The notes: generated by a model from the letters alone, not told the origin. DNA of 64,000 nt from Solibacillus isronensis (GCF_900168685.1 NZ_FVZN01000014.1:1178001-1242000); one strand, 5' to 3'; positions 24,800 through 35,184 are shown, numbered from the stretch's first letter. Numbers and translations are program-made.

Positions 24800-27193
24800 A
24801 TGACGAAAGAACTGACATTGCAAGTAACAGGTATGACGTGTGCGGCATGTTCGGCAAGGATTGAGAAAGGGCTGAATCGTATGGAAGGGGTCGAATCGGC
24901 GAACGTCAATCTAGCGGTTGAAAAAGCAGCGATTCAATATGATGAAACGGTTATTAAAGCACAGGATATTGAGCAAAAGATTCAGGCACTTGGCTATGAT
25001 GTTGTCAAAGAGAAAGCGGATTTCACAATCGATGGAATGACGTGCGCGGCGTGTTCGGCAAGAATCGAAAAGGTGCTCGGAAAAATGGACGGGATTGCTT
25101 CGGCAAATGTGAACTTGGCGTTGGAAAAAGCGACGATCGAATTTAACCCATCACAAGTTTCGGTTTCCGATATTATTGCGCGGATTGAAAAGATCGGTTA
25201 TGGTGCTCAACCAGTCGTTGAAGGTAATCCTGTTGATCATCGGGAGAAAGTAATTCAAAGGCAAACGATTAAATTTATCTCGGCGGCCATTTTATCATTG
25301 CCGCTATTATGGACGATGGTTGCCCATTTTTCATTTACGAGCTTTTTATATGTACCTGACATTCTTATGAATCCTTGGGTACAGTTAGTATTAGCAACAC
25401 CTGTTCAATTTATTATTGGCTGGCAATTCTACGTGGGAGCATATAAATCATTGCGCAGTGGTGCTGCAAATATGGATGTGCTCGTCGTGATGGGAACGAG
25501 TGCGGCCTATTTTTACAGTATTTATCAAATGCTTGCCCATCCTAGCGGTCATATGCCGCACCTGTATTTTGAAACGAGCGCGGTGCTTATTACACTGATT
25601 TTATTAGGAAAGCTGTTTGAAGCACGTGCAAAAGGTAAATCATCTCAGGCAATCAAGCAGTTGATGGGGATGCAGGCGAAATCAGCACTAGTAATCCGTG
25701 ATGGCATCGAGCAATCTGTACCGCTTGAAGAAGTACGCATTAATGATATTGTCCGAGTGAAGCCAGGTGAAAAAATTCCTGTCGATGGGGAAGTCGTTTC
25801 CGGAACTTCAGCTGTGGATGAATCGATGCTGACAGGCGAAAGTTTGCCGGTGGAAAAAAGCGTCGGAGATTTCGTTTATGGTGCAACACTGAACAAAAAT
25901 GGTGCACTGGAAATGAAGGCATTAAAGGTTGGCAGTGAAACAGCATTATCACAAATCATTAAAATCGTCGAGTCGGCTCAAGGTTCTAAAGCACCGATTC
26001 AGCGTCTTGCCGATAAAATTTCCAATATTTTTGTGCCGATTGTTGTAGGGATTGCCGTTGTAACATTCATATTATGGTGGCTGATTGACGGAGAATTTAT
26101 CCAGGCATTTGAAGCGACGATTGCAGTACTTGTTATCGCATGCCCATGTGCGCTCGGCTTGGCGACACCAACCTCGATTATGGCCGGTTCAGGACGTGCC
26201 GCACAGCTTGGCATATTATTTAAAGGCGGCGAACATCTTGAACAGACAGGTTTTGTCGATACGATTGTAGTTGATAAAACAGGAACCGTTACAAACGGGA
26301 AGCCGTTGCTGACAGATGTTGTACTGTTCAATAATTTTGATCAAAATGATGTACTCCGCATTGTTGCATCAGCAGAAAAACAATCCGAGCATCCATTGGC
26401 AGAAGCAATTGTTGAAGGTGTATTAGAGCGCGGGATTGAGCTTTCGGCTGTTTCTAGCTTCCAGGCACTTCCTGGACTAGGCATTGAAGCACAAGTAGAT
26501 AATACAGAAGTTGCTGTCGGTACGAGAAAGCTTATGAGAGACCAACAAATTAGTATCGATGAATCAGTCGAACAGCAACTGGTTTCATTGGAACAGCAAG
26601 GGAATACTGCGATGCTTATTGCAATAAACAAAGAATTTGCAGCGATTATTGCCGTTGCGGATACGGTAAAAGAAACATCTGCTGAAGCGGTAAAACGTTT
26701 GCACGCGCTTGGTTTGAAAGTCATTATGCTTACAGGAGATAATGAGCGTACTGCCAAAGCGATTGCAGCAGAAGTCGGCATTGATGAAGTAATTGCAGAA
26801 GTGCTGCCGGAACAAAAGGCACAGCAAATCGAAAACTTGAAACAACAAGGTCGTAATGTTGCAATGGTTGGTGACGGGATTAACGATGCACCGGCACTTG
26901 CGGTAGCTGATATCGGGATGGCGATCGGTACGGGTACAGATGTAGCGATGGAAGCGGCTGACATTACATTAATCCGCGGAGATTTGAACAGTATAGCCGA
27001 TGCGATTTTAATGAGCCGTAAAACGATGACGAACATTAAACAAAACCTGTTTTGGGCATTTGCCTATAATGTCATCGGCATTCCGATTGCTGCACTCGGT
27101 TTCCTCGCTCCATGGGTAGCAGGCGCAGCAATGGCATTCAGTTCCGTTTCGGTTGTATTAAATGCATTAAGACTGCAGCGTGTGAAATTGTAA
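24800..27193 (+). CDS. copA: Cu(I)-exporting P1B-type ATPase CopA
   Basis: 797 residues: two HMA domains, each with [13 protein letters not shown] (starting about residues 11 and 79), then eight membrane helices with the [10 protein letters not shown] ion path, TGES actuator motif, DKTGT phosphorylation site, HPLA(E) nucleotide-domain motif and [10 protein letters not shown] hinge. It exports Cu(I) from the cytoplasm. GAGGTGAG lies before the ATG. Expression should be derepressed by copper through the upstream CsoR box. Length and domain order are normal. Confidence 0.96.
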   Translation: MTKELTLQVTGMTCAACSARIEKGLNRMEGVESANVNLAVEKAAIQYDETVIKAQDIEQKIQALGYDVVKEKADFTIDGMTCAACSARIEKVLGKMDGIASANVNLALEKATIEFNPSQVSVSDIIARIEKIGYGAQPVVEGNPVDHREKVIQRQTIKFISAAILSLPLLWTMVAHFSFTSFLYVPDILMNPWVQLVLATPVQFIIGWQFYVGAYKSLRSGAANMDVLVVMGTSAAYFYSIYQMLAHPSGHMPHLYFETSAVLITLILLGKLFEARAKGKSSQAIKQLMGMQAKSALVIRDGIEQSVPLEEVRINDIVRVKPGEKIPVDGEVVSGTSAVDESMLTGESLPVEKSVGDFVYGATLNKNGALEMKALKVGSETALSQIIKIVESAQGSKAPIQRLADKISNIFVPIVVGIAVVTFILWWLIDGEFIQAFEATIAVLVIACPCALGLATPTSIMAGSGRAAQLGILFKGGEHLEQTGFVDTIVVDKTGTVTNGKPLLTDVVLFNNFDQNDVLRIVASAEKQSEHPLAEAIVEGVLERGIELSAVSSFQALPGLGIEAQVDNTEVAVGTRKLMRDQQISIDESVEQQLVSLEQQGNTAMLIAINKEFAAIIAVADTVKETSAEAVKRLHALGLKVIMLTGDNERTAKAIAAEVGIDEVIAEVLPEQKAQQIENLKQQGRNVAMVGDGINDAPALAVADIGMAIGTGTDVAMEAADITLIRGDLNSIADAILMSRKTMTNIKQNLFWAFAYNVIGIPIAALGFLAPWVAGAAMAFSSVSVVLNALRLQRVKL

Positions 27194-27408
27194 AACAAGC
27201 GTTATTCTGAATAAAGAATGCTAATGAGTTTGACGGAAAATGCGCAAGGATAACAATCAATATTGAAGTTTAAATTTTATAAGAATACTCCAACATAGTC
27301 ATAAAGCATTTGTTTTAAAAATAATTGTTGTGGAAACGTACAATGGAAGTGTTAAATCGTTTAATAAAAATAGCACTCTAATTTCTTATAATGATTGGAG
27401 CCAATAAT

Positions 27409-28410
27409 ATGAATGAAGATTCAAAGGTATATGATGTCACGATTATCGGTGGAGGTCCTGCAGGGATGTTTACGGCATTCTATGGAGGCATGCGCCAGCT
27501 TGAAGTTAAGTTAATTGAAAGTCTGCCACAATTAGGCGGGCAGCTTGCAGCACTTTATCCGGAAAAATATATTTATGATATCGCAGGATTTCCAAAAATC
27601 CGCGCACAGGAACTTGTCAATAATCTGAAAGAACAAATGTCAGCCTTTGAGCAGGCAATCGTAACTGGTCAAAGCGTTGGAGCTATTGATAAGTTGGAAG
27701 ACGGAACATTTAAGCTTACAACTAACAAAGAAATACATTATTCAAAAACAATCATCATTACAGCAGGTCTTGGTGCATTCCAGCCAAGACAATTGGAAGT
27801 TGAAGGAGCCGATTACTACGAGGGTAAAAACCTTCATTACTTCATCCACAATATAAGTGAATTCAAAGGTAAAAATGTGGTCATTTTCGGTGGCGGGGAT
27901 TCAGCTATTGACTGGTCGCTTATGCTTGAGCCAGTTGCTAAGAAAGTTACACTTGTGCATAGACGAGATCAGTTCCGAGCGCATGAGCATAGTGTTGAAA
28001 ATCTGTTTAATTCAAGTGTTGAAATAAAAACGCCTTATATGCCTGATGAGTTGTTTGGCGATGAAAATGGCATTAACCAAATTGTCATCCGCAATGCAGA
28101 AGGAGAAAAGGAAACACTTGAAATTGACGAGATCATTGTAAACTATGGATTTAAATCCTCTTTAGGACCAATTAAAGAATGGGGTTTAGAAATTGAGAGA
28201 AACTCTATTGTCGTAAATCCTAAAATGGAAACCAATATCGAAGGAATCTATGCGGTCGGGGACGTCACAACATACGACGGAAAAGTGAAATTGATTGCGA
28301 CGGGATTCGGTGAAGCGCCGGTTGCCATCAGTGCAGCACGGTTGTATATTGACCCGGCTGCCAAAAAACATGTACCGCACAGTACGGATCTTTTTAAAGG
28401 GGAATTGTAG
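27409..28410 (+). CDS. Ferredoxin/flavodoxin-NADP+ reductase, type 2 (YumC-like)
   Basis: 333 residues from ATG 27409, chosen for TTGGAG nine bases upstream over ATG 27391. A thioredoxin-reductase-like protein with FAD motif GGGPAGM and NADPH motif [10 protein letters not shown], but without the CxxC of thioredoxin reductase, as expected for type 2 FNR. Close relatives reduce ferredoxin or flavodoxin; IruO of Staphylococcus, a relative of this family, powers heme breakdown. It sits directly beside a heme-stress locus (convergent), so a heme/iron link is possible but inferred. Confidence 0.88.
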   Translation: MNEDSKVYDVTIIGGGPAGMFTAFYGGMRQLEVKLIESLPQLGGQLAALYPEKYIYDIAGFPKIRAQELVNNLKEQMSAFEQAIVTGQSVGAIDKLEDGTFKLTTNKEIHYSKTIIITAGLGAFQPRQLEVEGADYYEGKNLHYFIHNISEFKGKNVVIFGGGDSAIDWSLMLEPVAKKVTLVHRRDQFRAHEHSVENLFNSSVEIKTPYMPDELFGDENGINQIVIRNAEGEKETLEIDEIIVNYGFKSSLGPIKEWGLEIERNSIVVNPKMETNIEGIYAVGDVTTYDGKVKLIATGFGEAPVAISAARLYIDPAAKKHVPHSTDLFKGEL

Positions 28411-28450
28411 CGGGTTTATTGGTATGAATGGAATATTTAACAGGGAAGTG

Positions 28451-28482
28451 GAGACACAATTCACATATGAATTTGTGTCTCT
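28451..28482. terminator. Terminator downstream of the FNR gene
   Basis: GAGACACAATTC and GAATTTGTGTCTC form a stem followed by a pyrimidine-rich TCTTCTT run. Confidence 0.6.
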
Positions 28483-28570
28483 CTTCTTATTGCTATGTTT
28501 AATCTGATACAAATTGTTAGTTCTTGTTTTAGGTAGAATGGGGAATTGTAGATTGTAACATTTTATATTT

Positions 28571-29953
28571 TCACTGCGTGACAGGCAATTCTACGACAAA
28601 GTTGGTTCCACGATTTTCAATACTGTTCACATGAATTAATCCACCATGTAAAGTTACAATAGCAGCCACTATTGATAGTCCCAGTCCTGTCCCTTCAACT
28701 GAACGCGTCCGTGCGGTATCTACTCGATAAAAGCGGTCAAAAATTCTTTCTTTCTCTTTATCATTCATTCCTATACCCGTATCTTCAAAGATTACCAATA
28801 CCGATTTTCCTTGTTCTTCAATTGATATTTCAATCGTGCCGTTCGGTTTATTATATTTGATGGCGTTGGTTAACAGATTGTCCCAAACCGCATTTAGTAA
28901 GGACGGATCTCCGGTGATTTCTACATCCGGTAATGTAAACCCGAGTGTAATCCCTTTTTCACCTATTTGCCACTGATTGTTCCGTACTAATTCCTTAATC
29001 TGTTTACCGATATTAACTGTTTTTCTTTTCAAAATATCCTCATCGCGATCCAAAGAAGCGAGAAGCAATAATTGTTTCGTCAATGTAGAGAGTCTTTCAA
29101 TTTCCGCATTGATAATTAAAATGTAATTACTTTTATCCTCAGGACTCGTTGAATCACTTTTTAATAGGTTTGTATATCCTTTAATATTGGATAGGGGTGA
29201 CTGAATATCATGAGAAATGTTTGAAATAAACTCTTTTCTCATTGCATCTAATTGTTCCAGTCTGCTGGCCATTCGTAAAAAACTAAGTGAAAGTTCTCCT
29301 AATTCATCATGACGGGTAGTATCAAGATCAACATTGTAATTTCCGTTTGAGAGCGTTTTAGTTGCGGATGTAAGCTTTGAGATTGGATTAACTAAATATT
29401 TTGTAATAAAAATTACCATTATAATGCTCAGCATAATCGCCAAAGCTAGCAGCCACCCGAATAAAATATGCATTTCGTTAAATAGAAGCTTAATATCCGG
29501 TCTTAGAAAGAGGGCATACTTTTCCTCGTTATGTGTCAATGGAACACCAATCGTATTCTTTAATTCGTTCGCAAAAAATCCTGTTACAAATGTTTCCTGG
29601 GGGAAATTTGATATACCATGAAAAATATTGCCGTTAAGTACTTGTTCTTTAGTTGAATTGGACAAAGTATTATCCCTGAAAGGTGCACCAAAATAAAGTT
29701 CATTTCCTGAATTGTCAACGAGGAATAGTTGATATCCTATTGAAGATATATTTTCAAGATAATCTATAAGATTTAATTCAGGTTGATTACCGGTAAATTC
29801 AGCAATTTCCAATGCAATTTTAGTGTTTTTTTGGTCATTAAATGGTTTTAATTTTTGCTGATAATACGTATTCGAGATTAAAAAGGCAAATATACCACTA
29901 AAAATCATAATTCCAATGGTGAACACAACAAACTTTACATAAAGAGATTTCAT
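28571..29953 (-). CDS. hssS: Heme-sensing sensor histidine kinase, HssS-like
   Basis: 460 residues: membrane helix (about 8-28), an extracytoplasmic sensor of about 135 residues, a second helix (about 163-185), HAMP, HisKA with His248 (NISHDIQSPL) and an HATPase domain (DTGIGM, GTGLGLSI). The sensor domain shares the stretches YFGAPFRDNTLS, HGISNFPQ, FVTGFF and FLRPDIK with staphylococcal HssS, which senses heme stress. It overlaps hssR by 4 bp and follows the hrt genes in the same direction. Confidence 0.85.
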   Translation of the reverse strand: MKSLYVKFVVFTIGIMIFSGIFAFLISNTYYQQKLKPFNDQKNTKIALEIAEFTGNQPELNLIDYLENISSIGYQLFLVDNSGNELYFGAPFRDNTLSNSTKEQVLNGNIFHGISNFPQETFVTGFFANELKNTIGVPLTHNEEKYALFLRPDIKLLFNEMHILFGWLLALAIMLSIIMVIFITKYLVNPISKLTSATKTLSNGNYNVDLDTTRHDELGELSLSFLRMASRLEQLDAMRKEFISNISHDIQSPLSNIKGYTNLLKSDSTSPEDKSNYILIINAEIERLSTLTKQLLLLASLDRDEDILKRKTVNIGKQIKELVRNNQWQIGEKGITLGFTLPDVEITGDPSLLNAVWDNLLTNAIKYNKPNGTIEISIEEQGKSVLVIFEDTGIGMNDKEKERIFDRFYRVDTARTRSVEGTGLGLSIVAAIVTLHGGLIHVNSIENRGTNFVVELPVTQ

Positions 29954-30630
29954 TTGCGGGTTGCCTCCAATGAATAGCCAACCCCGCGCACAGTCTTAAT
30001 ATGAAAATCATCTGTCAATTTAGAAAAACGTTCCCTTAATCTTTTTACATGAACATCTACTGTCCTCTCATCTCCTTCAAAATCTATACCCCAAATGTGT
30101 TCTATTAGATGATCTCGAGAAAATACTTGCATAGAATTTTTAGCCAGGAAGTACAGCAGTTCAAATTCCTTTAAGGGTAACAGAATCGTCCGTTCTCCAA
30201 ACTGAACCTCATAGCTTTTTTTATTTATAGTTGTATTACCTAAATGAATAACAGATTCATCGGATTGCTTATCATATCGTCGTAGTAAAGCTTCTATTCT
30301 AAATTGTAATTCTTTTGGTTCAAACGGCTTGACTAGATAATCATCTGTGCCTGATTTATATCCTTCTTCCTTATCTTCAATTTGATTCTTAGCTGTTAAA
30401 AGGATGACTGGAATATCATATTTTTTTCGAATTACCTTTGTTAGTGCATAACCATCCATAAAAGGCATCATCACATCGACTACTGCTAAATCACATCCTT
30501 CTCTTTTTAGAACTGCTAATGCTTGAGTCCCGTCTTTTGCTTGAACAACTTTGAATCCTGCCTCGGCTAAATGGATTTTTACAAGTTGTAATATATTGAT
30601 GTCGTCATCTACAATTAGAATTGTTGTCAT
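29950..30630 (-). CDS. hssR: OmpR-type response regulator, HssR-like
   Basis: 226 residues: receiver domain with phospho-acceptor Asp52 (VVDVMMPF) and acidic pair VDDD, then a winged-helix DNA-binding domain (RTVDVHVKRLRERF, KTVRGVGYSLE). It should bind the GTTCAT direct repeat upstream of hrtB. Translationally coupled to hssS. Confidence 0.87.
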   Translation of the reverse strand: MTTILIVDDDINILQLVKIHLAEAGFKVVQAKDGTQALAVLKREGCDLAVVDVMMPFMDGYALTKVIRKKYDIPVILLTAKNQIEDKEEGYKSGTDDYLVKPFEPKELQFRIEALLRRYDKQSDESVIHLGNTTINKKSYEVQFGERTILLPLKEFELLYFLAKNSMQVFSRDHLIEHIWGIDFEGDERTVDVHVKRLRERFSKLTDDFHIKTVRGVGYSLEATRK

Positions 30631-30680
30631 TCTTATACTCCTGTTTTAGAAAAATTTTTGTCTACTTTAAACCATCTCAA

Positions 30681-30712
30681 ATGAACAGCCATGCAACATC
30701 CAGGCTGTTCAT
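30681..30712. promoter_or_regulatory. Perfect inverted repeat in the hrtA-hssR gap
   Basis: ATGAACAGCC (30681-30690) and GGCTGTTCAT (30703-30712), 12-nt spacer. The arms contain GTTCAT, the core of the HssR half-site, in inverted order. No U-run follows on the minus strand, so it is not a plain terminator. It may be a second HssR site or an RNA processing hairpin. Confidence 0.5.
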
Positions 30713-30755
30713 TAATATTCTGCTTAAATTGATCCTGCTTTAAAATTTGCACAAT

Positions 30756-31442
30756 TTACTCTTCACTTTGCAAAACCATTCCATCACTCATTTTTATCAC
30801 ATGGTCTACAAATGAAAGTAATTCTTCATCATGGGTAACCATTAATGTAGCAATATTTAAAGTTTTAGTTAACTCTTGAATCAACAACATAACATCTCTA
30901 GACTTCCTTGAATCTAGGCTGGCTGTTGGTTCATCTGCGAAGAGAACTTTCGGTTTATGGATAATAGCTCGGGCAATGGCGATCCGTTGTTTTTCCCCCC
31001 CTGATAAAGAAGAGGGGTAGGCCTGTTTTCTATGATCCATTTCAACAAGTTGCAGAATGTTACGAACTTCTGCAATTTTTGATTGTTTGCTTAAGTTAGA
31101 TTCAGAAACATCCAGCATCAAAATTAATTGCTCTTCAACTGTGAGAAAAGGAACAAGATGAGCAAACTGAAAGACAAACCCAAATTTACTGGCCCGTATT
31201 TTTCGAACCTGTTCAGAACTCATTGTAGTCATATTGTTTCCATCGAAAATAACTTGCCCATTTGATGCGGGTTGTAATCCAGCAGCTATAGTAAGGAGCG
31301 TACTTTTACCGGAACCTGATGCGCCTACTAATGCTGTTACCTCTCCCTCTTTAAGAGTAAGGTTAATTCCTCTAAGTATTTCTTCTTCTATTTCCCCCGT
31401 AATAAATGTTTTCCTTAAATCTTCAATTAAAAATATTGTCAT
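30756..31442 (-). CDS. hrtA: Heme-efflux ABC transporter ATP-binding protein, HrtA-like
   Basis: 228 residues from ATG 31442, chosen for GGAGAGG eight bases upstream. Walker A GASGSGKST, Q-loop FQFAHLV, signature LSGGEKQR, Walker B VLFADEPT, H-loop VTHDEE. It belongs to the MacB/LolD-like group that pairs with FtsX-type permeases. It begins one base after the hrtB stop. With hrtB it forms the heme detoxification exporter. Confidence 0.88.
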   Translation of the reverse strand: MTIFLIEDLRKTFITGEIEEEILRGINLTLKEGEVTALVGASGSGKSTLLTIAAGLQPASNGQVIFDGNNMTTMSSEQVRKIRASKFGFVFQFAHLVPFLTVEEQLILMLDVSESNLSKQSKIAEVRNILQLVEMDHRKQAYPSSLSGGEKQRIAIARAIIHKPKVLFADEPTASLDSRKSRDVMLLIQELTKTLNIATLMVTHDEELLSFVDHVIKMSDGMVLQSEE

Positions 31443-31443
31443 A

Positions 31444-32478
31444 TTAAGCCTCTCCTTGTTGTATTGCATGTAATGGTTCGATTTTTTTGATTTGTATTCC
31501 AGAGAGTGTAGCCCCGATAAAACCGATGAATAGGAAAACTAAAGATAGTTGTACGGTTGTTTCAAATGTTAAATGGAAAGGCATTCCTTCAGGTGCAATT
31601 ATATTAAATACTTGGCTGAATGAAATGGACAATATAAGCGAAATTATCGTAATAAAAAGCATTTGTGTCCACATAATTTTGAATAGCCTGCTTGTTTTCA
31701 TGCCAATTGCCTTTAAAATCCCATATAAACCGACTTTTTGAATATTCATCATGTAGAAAAAGATGGCAAACAACATGCCGCTAATTACAACTAAAAACCA
31801 GACAATCATATTTAAAGACATTTGTTCTGCATTATAGCTTGGAATTGTATTGAGAAAATCCTTGTTCGAAAAAGATTGTAGGCCCGTGAATTGTTCTGAA
31901 GATTCTCCACCTGGTATAAATAACAATTGCATTTCCATAACTCGATAGATTTCCTGATAATTTTTCATATTTATATATGCAACAGGGGCATGACTGAACT
32001 TCTTCTGATCAACAAAACCCTTAACTTTAAATTCACCGCTAAATTGATTATTCGTTAAGACATCTCCAACCTTTATCCCTTTATCCTCCATTGATTGGTC
32101 TAATATAATCTCCCCGGCCTCAACATTTTTAAATAGCTCTGAATTAGTGGACGTAACAAAGGCAACGCTATGTTGTTTGTCAGTTTCGCTATTTAAAAAA
32201 CCCATTTGAATTGAGAATGCCACTGCATCTTTTTCTTTATTTATAATTTCATTCTGTATATCACTGTCTATTTTTGAAAGATTGTAAGTTTCATCTCCCT
32301 CTTTATTCATATAAAATTGACCTTCTGGCAAATTTTTGATTAACGAAGCGTTGTCTTGCGATAATCCATTCGCCAAACCCGATATTATAAAGGTCAATAA
32401 ACTAACAAGAAAAATAATTGAACCTAAAATTAAAAATCTTACTTTGTTTTTCTTTATTTCTTTCCACGCAATATTCAT
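31444..32478 (-). CDS. hrtB: Heme-efflux ABC transporter permease, HrtB-like
   Basis: 344 residues: one N-terminal helix (about 17-37), a large extracytoplasmic domain of about 190 residues, and three C-terminal helices in the FtsX arrangement. Shared landmarks with staphylococcal HrtB include SGLANGLSQDNASLI, SYNAEQMSLNMIV and IQKVGLYGILKAIG. It is the first gene of the set, preceded by a GTTCAT direct repeat. The four genes run in one direction, unlike the divergent arrangement in Staphylococcus aureus. Confidence 0.87.
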   Translation of the reverse strand: MNIAWKEIKKNKVRFLILGSIIFLVSLLTFIISGLANGLSQDNASLIKNLPEGQFYMNKEGDETYNLSKIDSDIQNEIINKEKDAVAFSIQMGFLNSETDKQHSVAFVTSTNSELFKNVEAGEIILDQSMEDKGIKVGDVLTNNQFSGEFKVKGFVDQKKFSHAPVAYINMKNYQEIYRVMEMQLLFIPGGESSEQFTGLQSFSNKDFLNTIPSYNAEQMSLNMIVWFLVVISGMLFAIFFYMMNIQKVGLYGILKAIGMKTSRLFKIMWTQMLFITIISLILSISFSQVFNIIAPEGMPFHLTFETTVQLSLVFLFIGFIGATLSGIQIKKIEPLHAIQQGEA

Positions 32479-32525
32479 TTGTAATTTCCTCCGATCTCTT
32501 CTTTACATCCATAGTTTATAGAGTG

Positions 32526-32545
32526 AATATGAACGGGAGATGAAC
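32526..32545 (-). promoter_or_regulatory. HssR-type direct repeat upstream of hrtB
   Basis: On the minus strand GTTCAT (32545-32540), 5 bp, GTTCATATT (32534-32526): an 11-bp-period direct repeat as described for HssR binding at hrtAB. A -10-like TATAAA follows at 32520-32515. Extra GTTCAT copies in either orientation occur at 32563-32568 and 32584-32589. Confidence 0.75.
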
Positions 32546-32589
32546 AGTAAATTACATTTCGAGTTCATTCGAAATATTTACAAATGAAC

Positions 32590-32876
32590 AGTACACAATT
32601 ATTAGGCACTAGATTATTTAATTTGCAGAAAGTATCAGAATGAAAAAGTACCAGAGAATGGGGAAACAGCTGAATATAGTAGAGGGGACAGCGGTATTAC
32701 AAACTCGGTTAAATCAACAGTCATATCAATACATGTTCTTACGAAGGAAAACCCGAGGTATAAAGGTATTTAGGGCAAATCTTTAATTTCTACGCACTTA
32801 TTGATTTCTGAAAATTCCATACTTTGTTATAATATATTTTGTACATTAATAGAGATACAAAGGGAGTGCCTAAACT
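32590..32876. other. Intergenic stretch before the aldo/keto reductase
   Basis: Holds the presumed reductase promoter (TATAAT near 32829-32834) and no supportable gene. Nothing else is evident. Confidence 0.4.
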
Positions 32877-33683
32877 ATGGAATACATCACACTTAATAAT
32901 GGATTAAAAATGCCGATTGTTGGTACTGGTACTAATACGTATGGTAAAGAAAATAATGACTATACCGGTGAATTAAAAAATGATATTCCTGAACTTGTAT
33001 CAGCACTTGAGCTGGGATATCGATCAATAGATGCAGCTATTAGTTATCGAAACGAAGCGCTTGTCGGGGGAATTTTAGCGGAAAGCACAGTGCCTCGAGA
33101 AGAGTTGTTCATTACGACAAAAGTTCCTGCAAGAGAAGAATATGTTTCTTCAAAGGAATCGACAAGAGCAGCAATCGACAATAGTCTAAAAAACTTTAAA
33201 ACAGACTATTTGGATCTGCTTTTGATTCATGCTCCGATCGAAGACAAAGAACAGCTAAAAAATACTTGGGAAGTTTTTGAAGAATATTATGAGGCTGGCA
33301 AACTAAAAGCAATCGGCGTTTCGAACTTTAAGAAAAATCATCTGGATGAATTGAAAGAATTTGCGAAAGTGAAGCCGGCCGTTAATCAAATACAAATTAA
33401 TTTAAAAGAAAAGAACAAAGAACTTCTTGATACATTACAAGAAGAGGGGATTACACCTGTAGCGTGGGGACCGATGAAAACAGAAGAACACCAAGATGAA
33501 GTTTTGGAGGAAATCGGTGAAGCGTATGGGAAATCCGGTGCTCAAGTTTTATTAAAATACCAAATCGGGCGCGGTGTGGTCGTTATCCCTAAATCACACA
33601 ACCGTGAAAACCAAGCAGCTAATCTGGATCTTTTCGATTTTGAACTGACTGCAGCGGATGTGGAGAAAATTGAAAACCTTTAG
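32877..33683 (+). CDS. Aldo/keto reductase
   Basis: 268 residues, TIM-barrel AKR family. Catalytic tetrad positions are recognisable: Asp in SIDAA, Tyr in SYRNEALVG, Lys in TTKV and His in LLIHAP. NADPH-binding elements VIPKSHNRENQAANLDLFDF and VSNFKKNHLDEL are present. It reduces aldehydes or ketones with NADPH; the natural substrate is not known. GGGAGTG precedes the ATG. Monocistronic, with a hairpin after the stop. Confidence 0.88.
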   Translation: MEYITLNNGLKMPIVGTGTNTYGKENNDYTGELKNDIPELVSALELGYRSIDAAISYRNEALVGGILAESTVPREELFITTKVPAREEYVSSKESTRAAIDNSLKNFKTDYLDLLLIHAPIEDKEQLKNTWEVFEEYYEAGKLKAIGVSNFKKNHLDELKEFAKVKPAVNQIQINLKEKNKELLDTLQEEGITPVAWGPMKTEEHQDEVLEEIGEAYGKSGAQVLLKYQIGRGVVVIPKSHNRENQAANLDLFDFELTAADVEKIENL

Positions 33684-33714
33684 TAAATTACTAAGATTTA
33701 ATATATTTGAAACG

Positions 33715-33736
33715 GCGTCTCCTATTTTGGAGACGC
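33715..33736. terminator. Hairpin between convergent genes
   Basis: GCGTCTCC (33715-33722) pairs with GGAGACGC (33729-33736); T content after it is modest. It overlaps the last codons of the minus-strand gene. Confidence 0.6.
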
Positions 33737-34018
33737 TTGTTTGATATCTACCTTTGTTAATAGGCCACTTATCAAAATTAAACCACCAATAATAAACAGT
33801 CCAATAAGCAGTATGACCATTATGCCCATTCCTGCAAAGCCTTCTCCGGCAAAAATAGCGAAACAAATTCCAATTAGCCAGGAAACAAACGGGTTTAATC
33901 CAATCATGATCAAGATACCCCATACAATTCGCTTTCTTCTTATTGATTGACCTTTAGTTAAAGCTCGGCCAATCGCTGTGACAACAATAATAATTAATAG
34001 TGCGACTCCCATTGGCAT
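33722..34018 (-). CDS. Small membrane protein of the PadR operon
   Basis: 98 residues with three hydrophobic stretches (about 4-20, 32-56 and 62-86) and a basic loop (KGQSIRRKR). Not recognised. One base separates it from the upstream gene, so it is the third gene of a padR-led operon. It may be part of a membrane-stress or antibiotic-responsive module, as PadR operons often are, but no function can be assigned. Confidence 0.6.
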   Translation of the reverse strand: MPMGVALLIIIVVTAIGRALTKGQSIRRKRIVWGILIMIGLNPFVSWLIGICFAIFAGEGFAGMGIMVILLIGLFIIGGLILISGLLTKVDIKQASPK

Positions 34019-34019
34019 T

Positions 34020-34643
34020 TCAACCCCTATTTTTTTCGCCTATACTATACGTATATAATTGGCGCCCTACAACATAAAAGATTACATATAGTGGTATTAA
34101 CAGTTCATCTTGAAGTAACCAATCTTCTAAAGTATCCGGCTGGAATTGCAAATATACAATGATTTCATACAAAAATGTCGGTATGATAAAAATTGTGGTC
34201 ACATTCAGCCATTTTGTTTTGTATGCCTTTTTTGCTTCATTATATAATAGCTCCCATATACCGAATACGAGTGTACAAATGAAAAGCAGCATCACTACCA
34301 CATCGGTGGAAATCGGTGAAGCATTGCGTGGCTCCAGCCATTTAGTTATAAAGTGGGCGCTGATACACAGTGTAAAAGTTGTAAATATAATCGCTGCACA
34401 AAAGCGTATCCATTTATAATGCGGAAACAATACTTTTTTCATTTCTTTTTCAATGTGATGCGCTTCACCAAACGACTGCAAAGCTTGTTGAATGGCTTGC
34501 TGTTCGGAATAACCAACCATTCGTAATTCATCGATATGTTCTAAAATATGATTTTCAAATTCTTCTTTCATCGATACACGTTCTTCATCATTGATTGGCA
34601 AATTCGCTACAATTTTTTCAACATATTGCTTAACGACTTCCAT
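34020..34643 (-). CDS. Permease-prefix-domain membrane protein (PadR partner)
   Basis: About 207 residues from ATG 34643, chosen for AGGTGG six bases upstream (a GTG at 34652 is also in frame). The N-terminal 75 residues (KIVANLPINDEERVSMKEEF, YSEQQAIQQALQSFGEAHHIEKEM) form the helical permease-prefix/HAAS-type domain that commonly accompanies PadR regulators, followed by about four membrane helices. The padR stop lies inside its start, so they are coupled. Confidence 0.72.
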   Translation of the reverse strand: MEVVKQYVEKIVANLPINDEERVSMKEEFENHILEHIDELRMVGYSEQQAIQQALQSFGEAHHIEKEMKKVLFPHYKWIRFCAAIIFTTFTLCISAHFITKWLEPRNASPISTDVVVMLLFICTLVFGIWELLYNEAKKAYKTKWLNVTTIFIIPTFLYEIIVYLQFQPDTLEDWLLQDELLIPLYVIFYVVGRQLYTYSIGEKNRG

Positions 34644-34965
34644 ACAATCCACCTGCCGTTCGTTTGATTAAACGGGTCAACTGCTCCCAACTCGATAACT
34701 TTTGCTTTAATTGTTCACGTCCCACATCCGTAATAGCATAGTATTTCCGACGTTTCCCGGAAGCCTCGTCTTGCCAATAACTCGTCACAAAACGCTGCTG
34801 TTCTAAACGCTTTAACGCCGGATATAACGTACCTTCATTCATAGAATAGGCTTCATCGCTCAATACCCGAAGCTGCTTTGTCATTTCATAGCCGTATCGA
34901 TCCTGTTCTGCCAGTAGCGATAGCAGTAAAATATCGATACTCCCTTTCATCATTTCTTTTTCCAC
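34630..34965 (-). CDS. PadR-family transcriptional regulator
   Basis: 111 residues. A winged helix with MMKGSIDILLLSLLAEQDRYGYEMTKQL split over the first 30 residues, NEGTLYPALKRLEQQRFV recognition helix and YYAITDVGREQLKQ wing. It very likely represses its own operon (padR, prefix-domain gene, small membrane gene). The ligand is unknown. Confidence 0.88.
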   Translation of the reverse strand: MEKEMMKGSIDILLLSLLAEQDRYGYEMTKQLRVLSDEAYSMNEGTLYPALKRLEQQRFVTSYWQDEASGKRRKYYAITDVGREQLKQKLSSWEQLTRLIKRTAGGLYGSR

Positions 34966-35184
34966 TATTTACAATCACCGCCTTTAAATACATATTAATC
35001 CAATGTACATCGTATTACAATGTATAAATCTAAATCATATGTAAATTGTTTAAGACAGAAGGGGAATTCTAGCAATTAAAGTGGTTGATGAAATATAACA
35101 GTAGTTTAAAATTACAAAAAAGTGGACTTTATGAACAATGGAATAAGTGCTGCTATTGTAGGACCAAGTCAGTGGAGGGGTTTT

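Noticed and set aside
26341-27036. 231-codon minus-strand frame inside copA
   Set aside because: Ser/Ala/Ile-rich shadow frame opposite a conserved P-type ATPase; no RBS or family signature.
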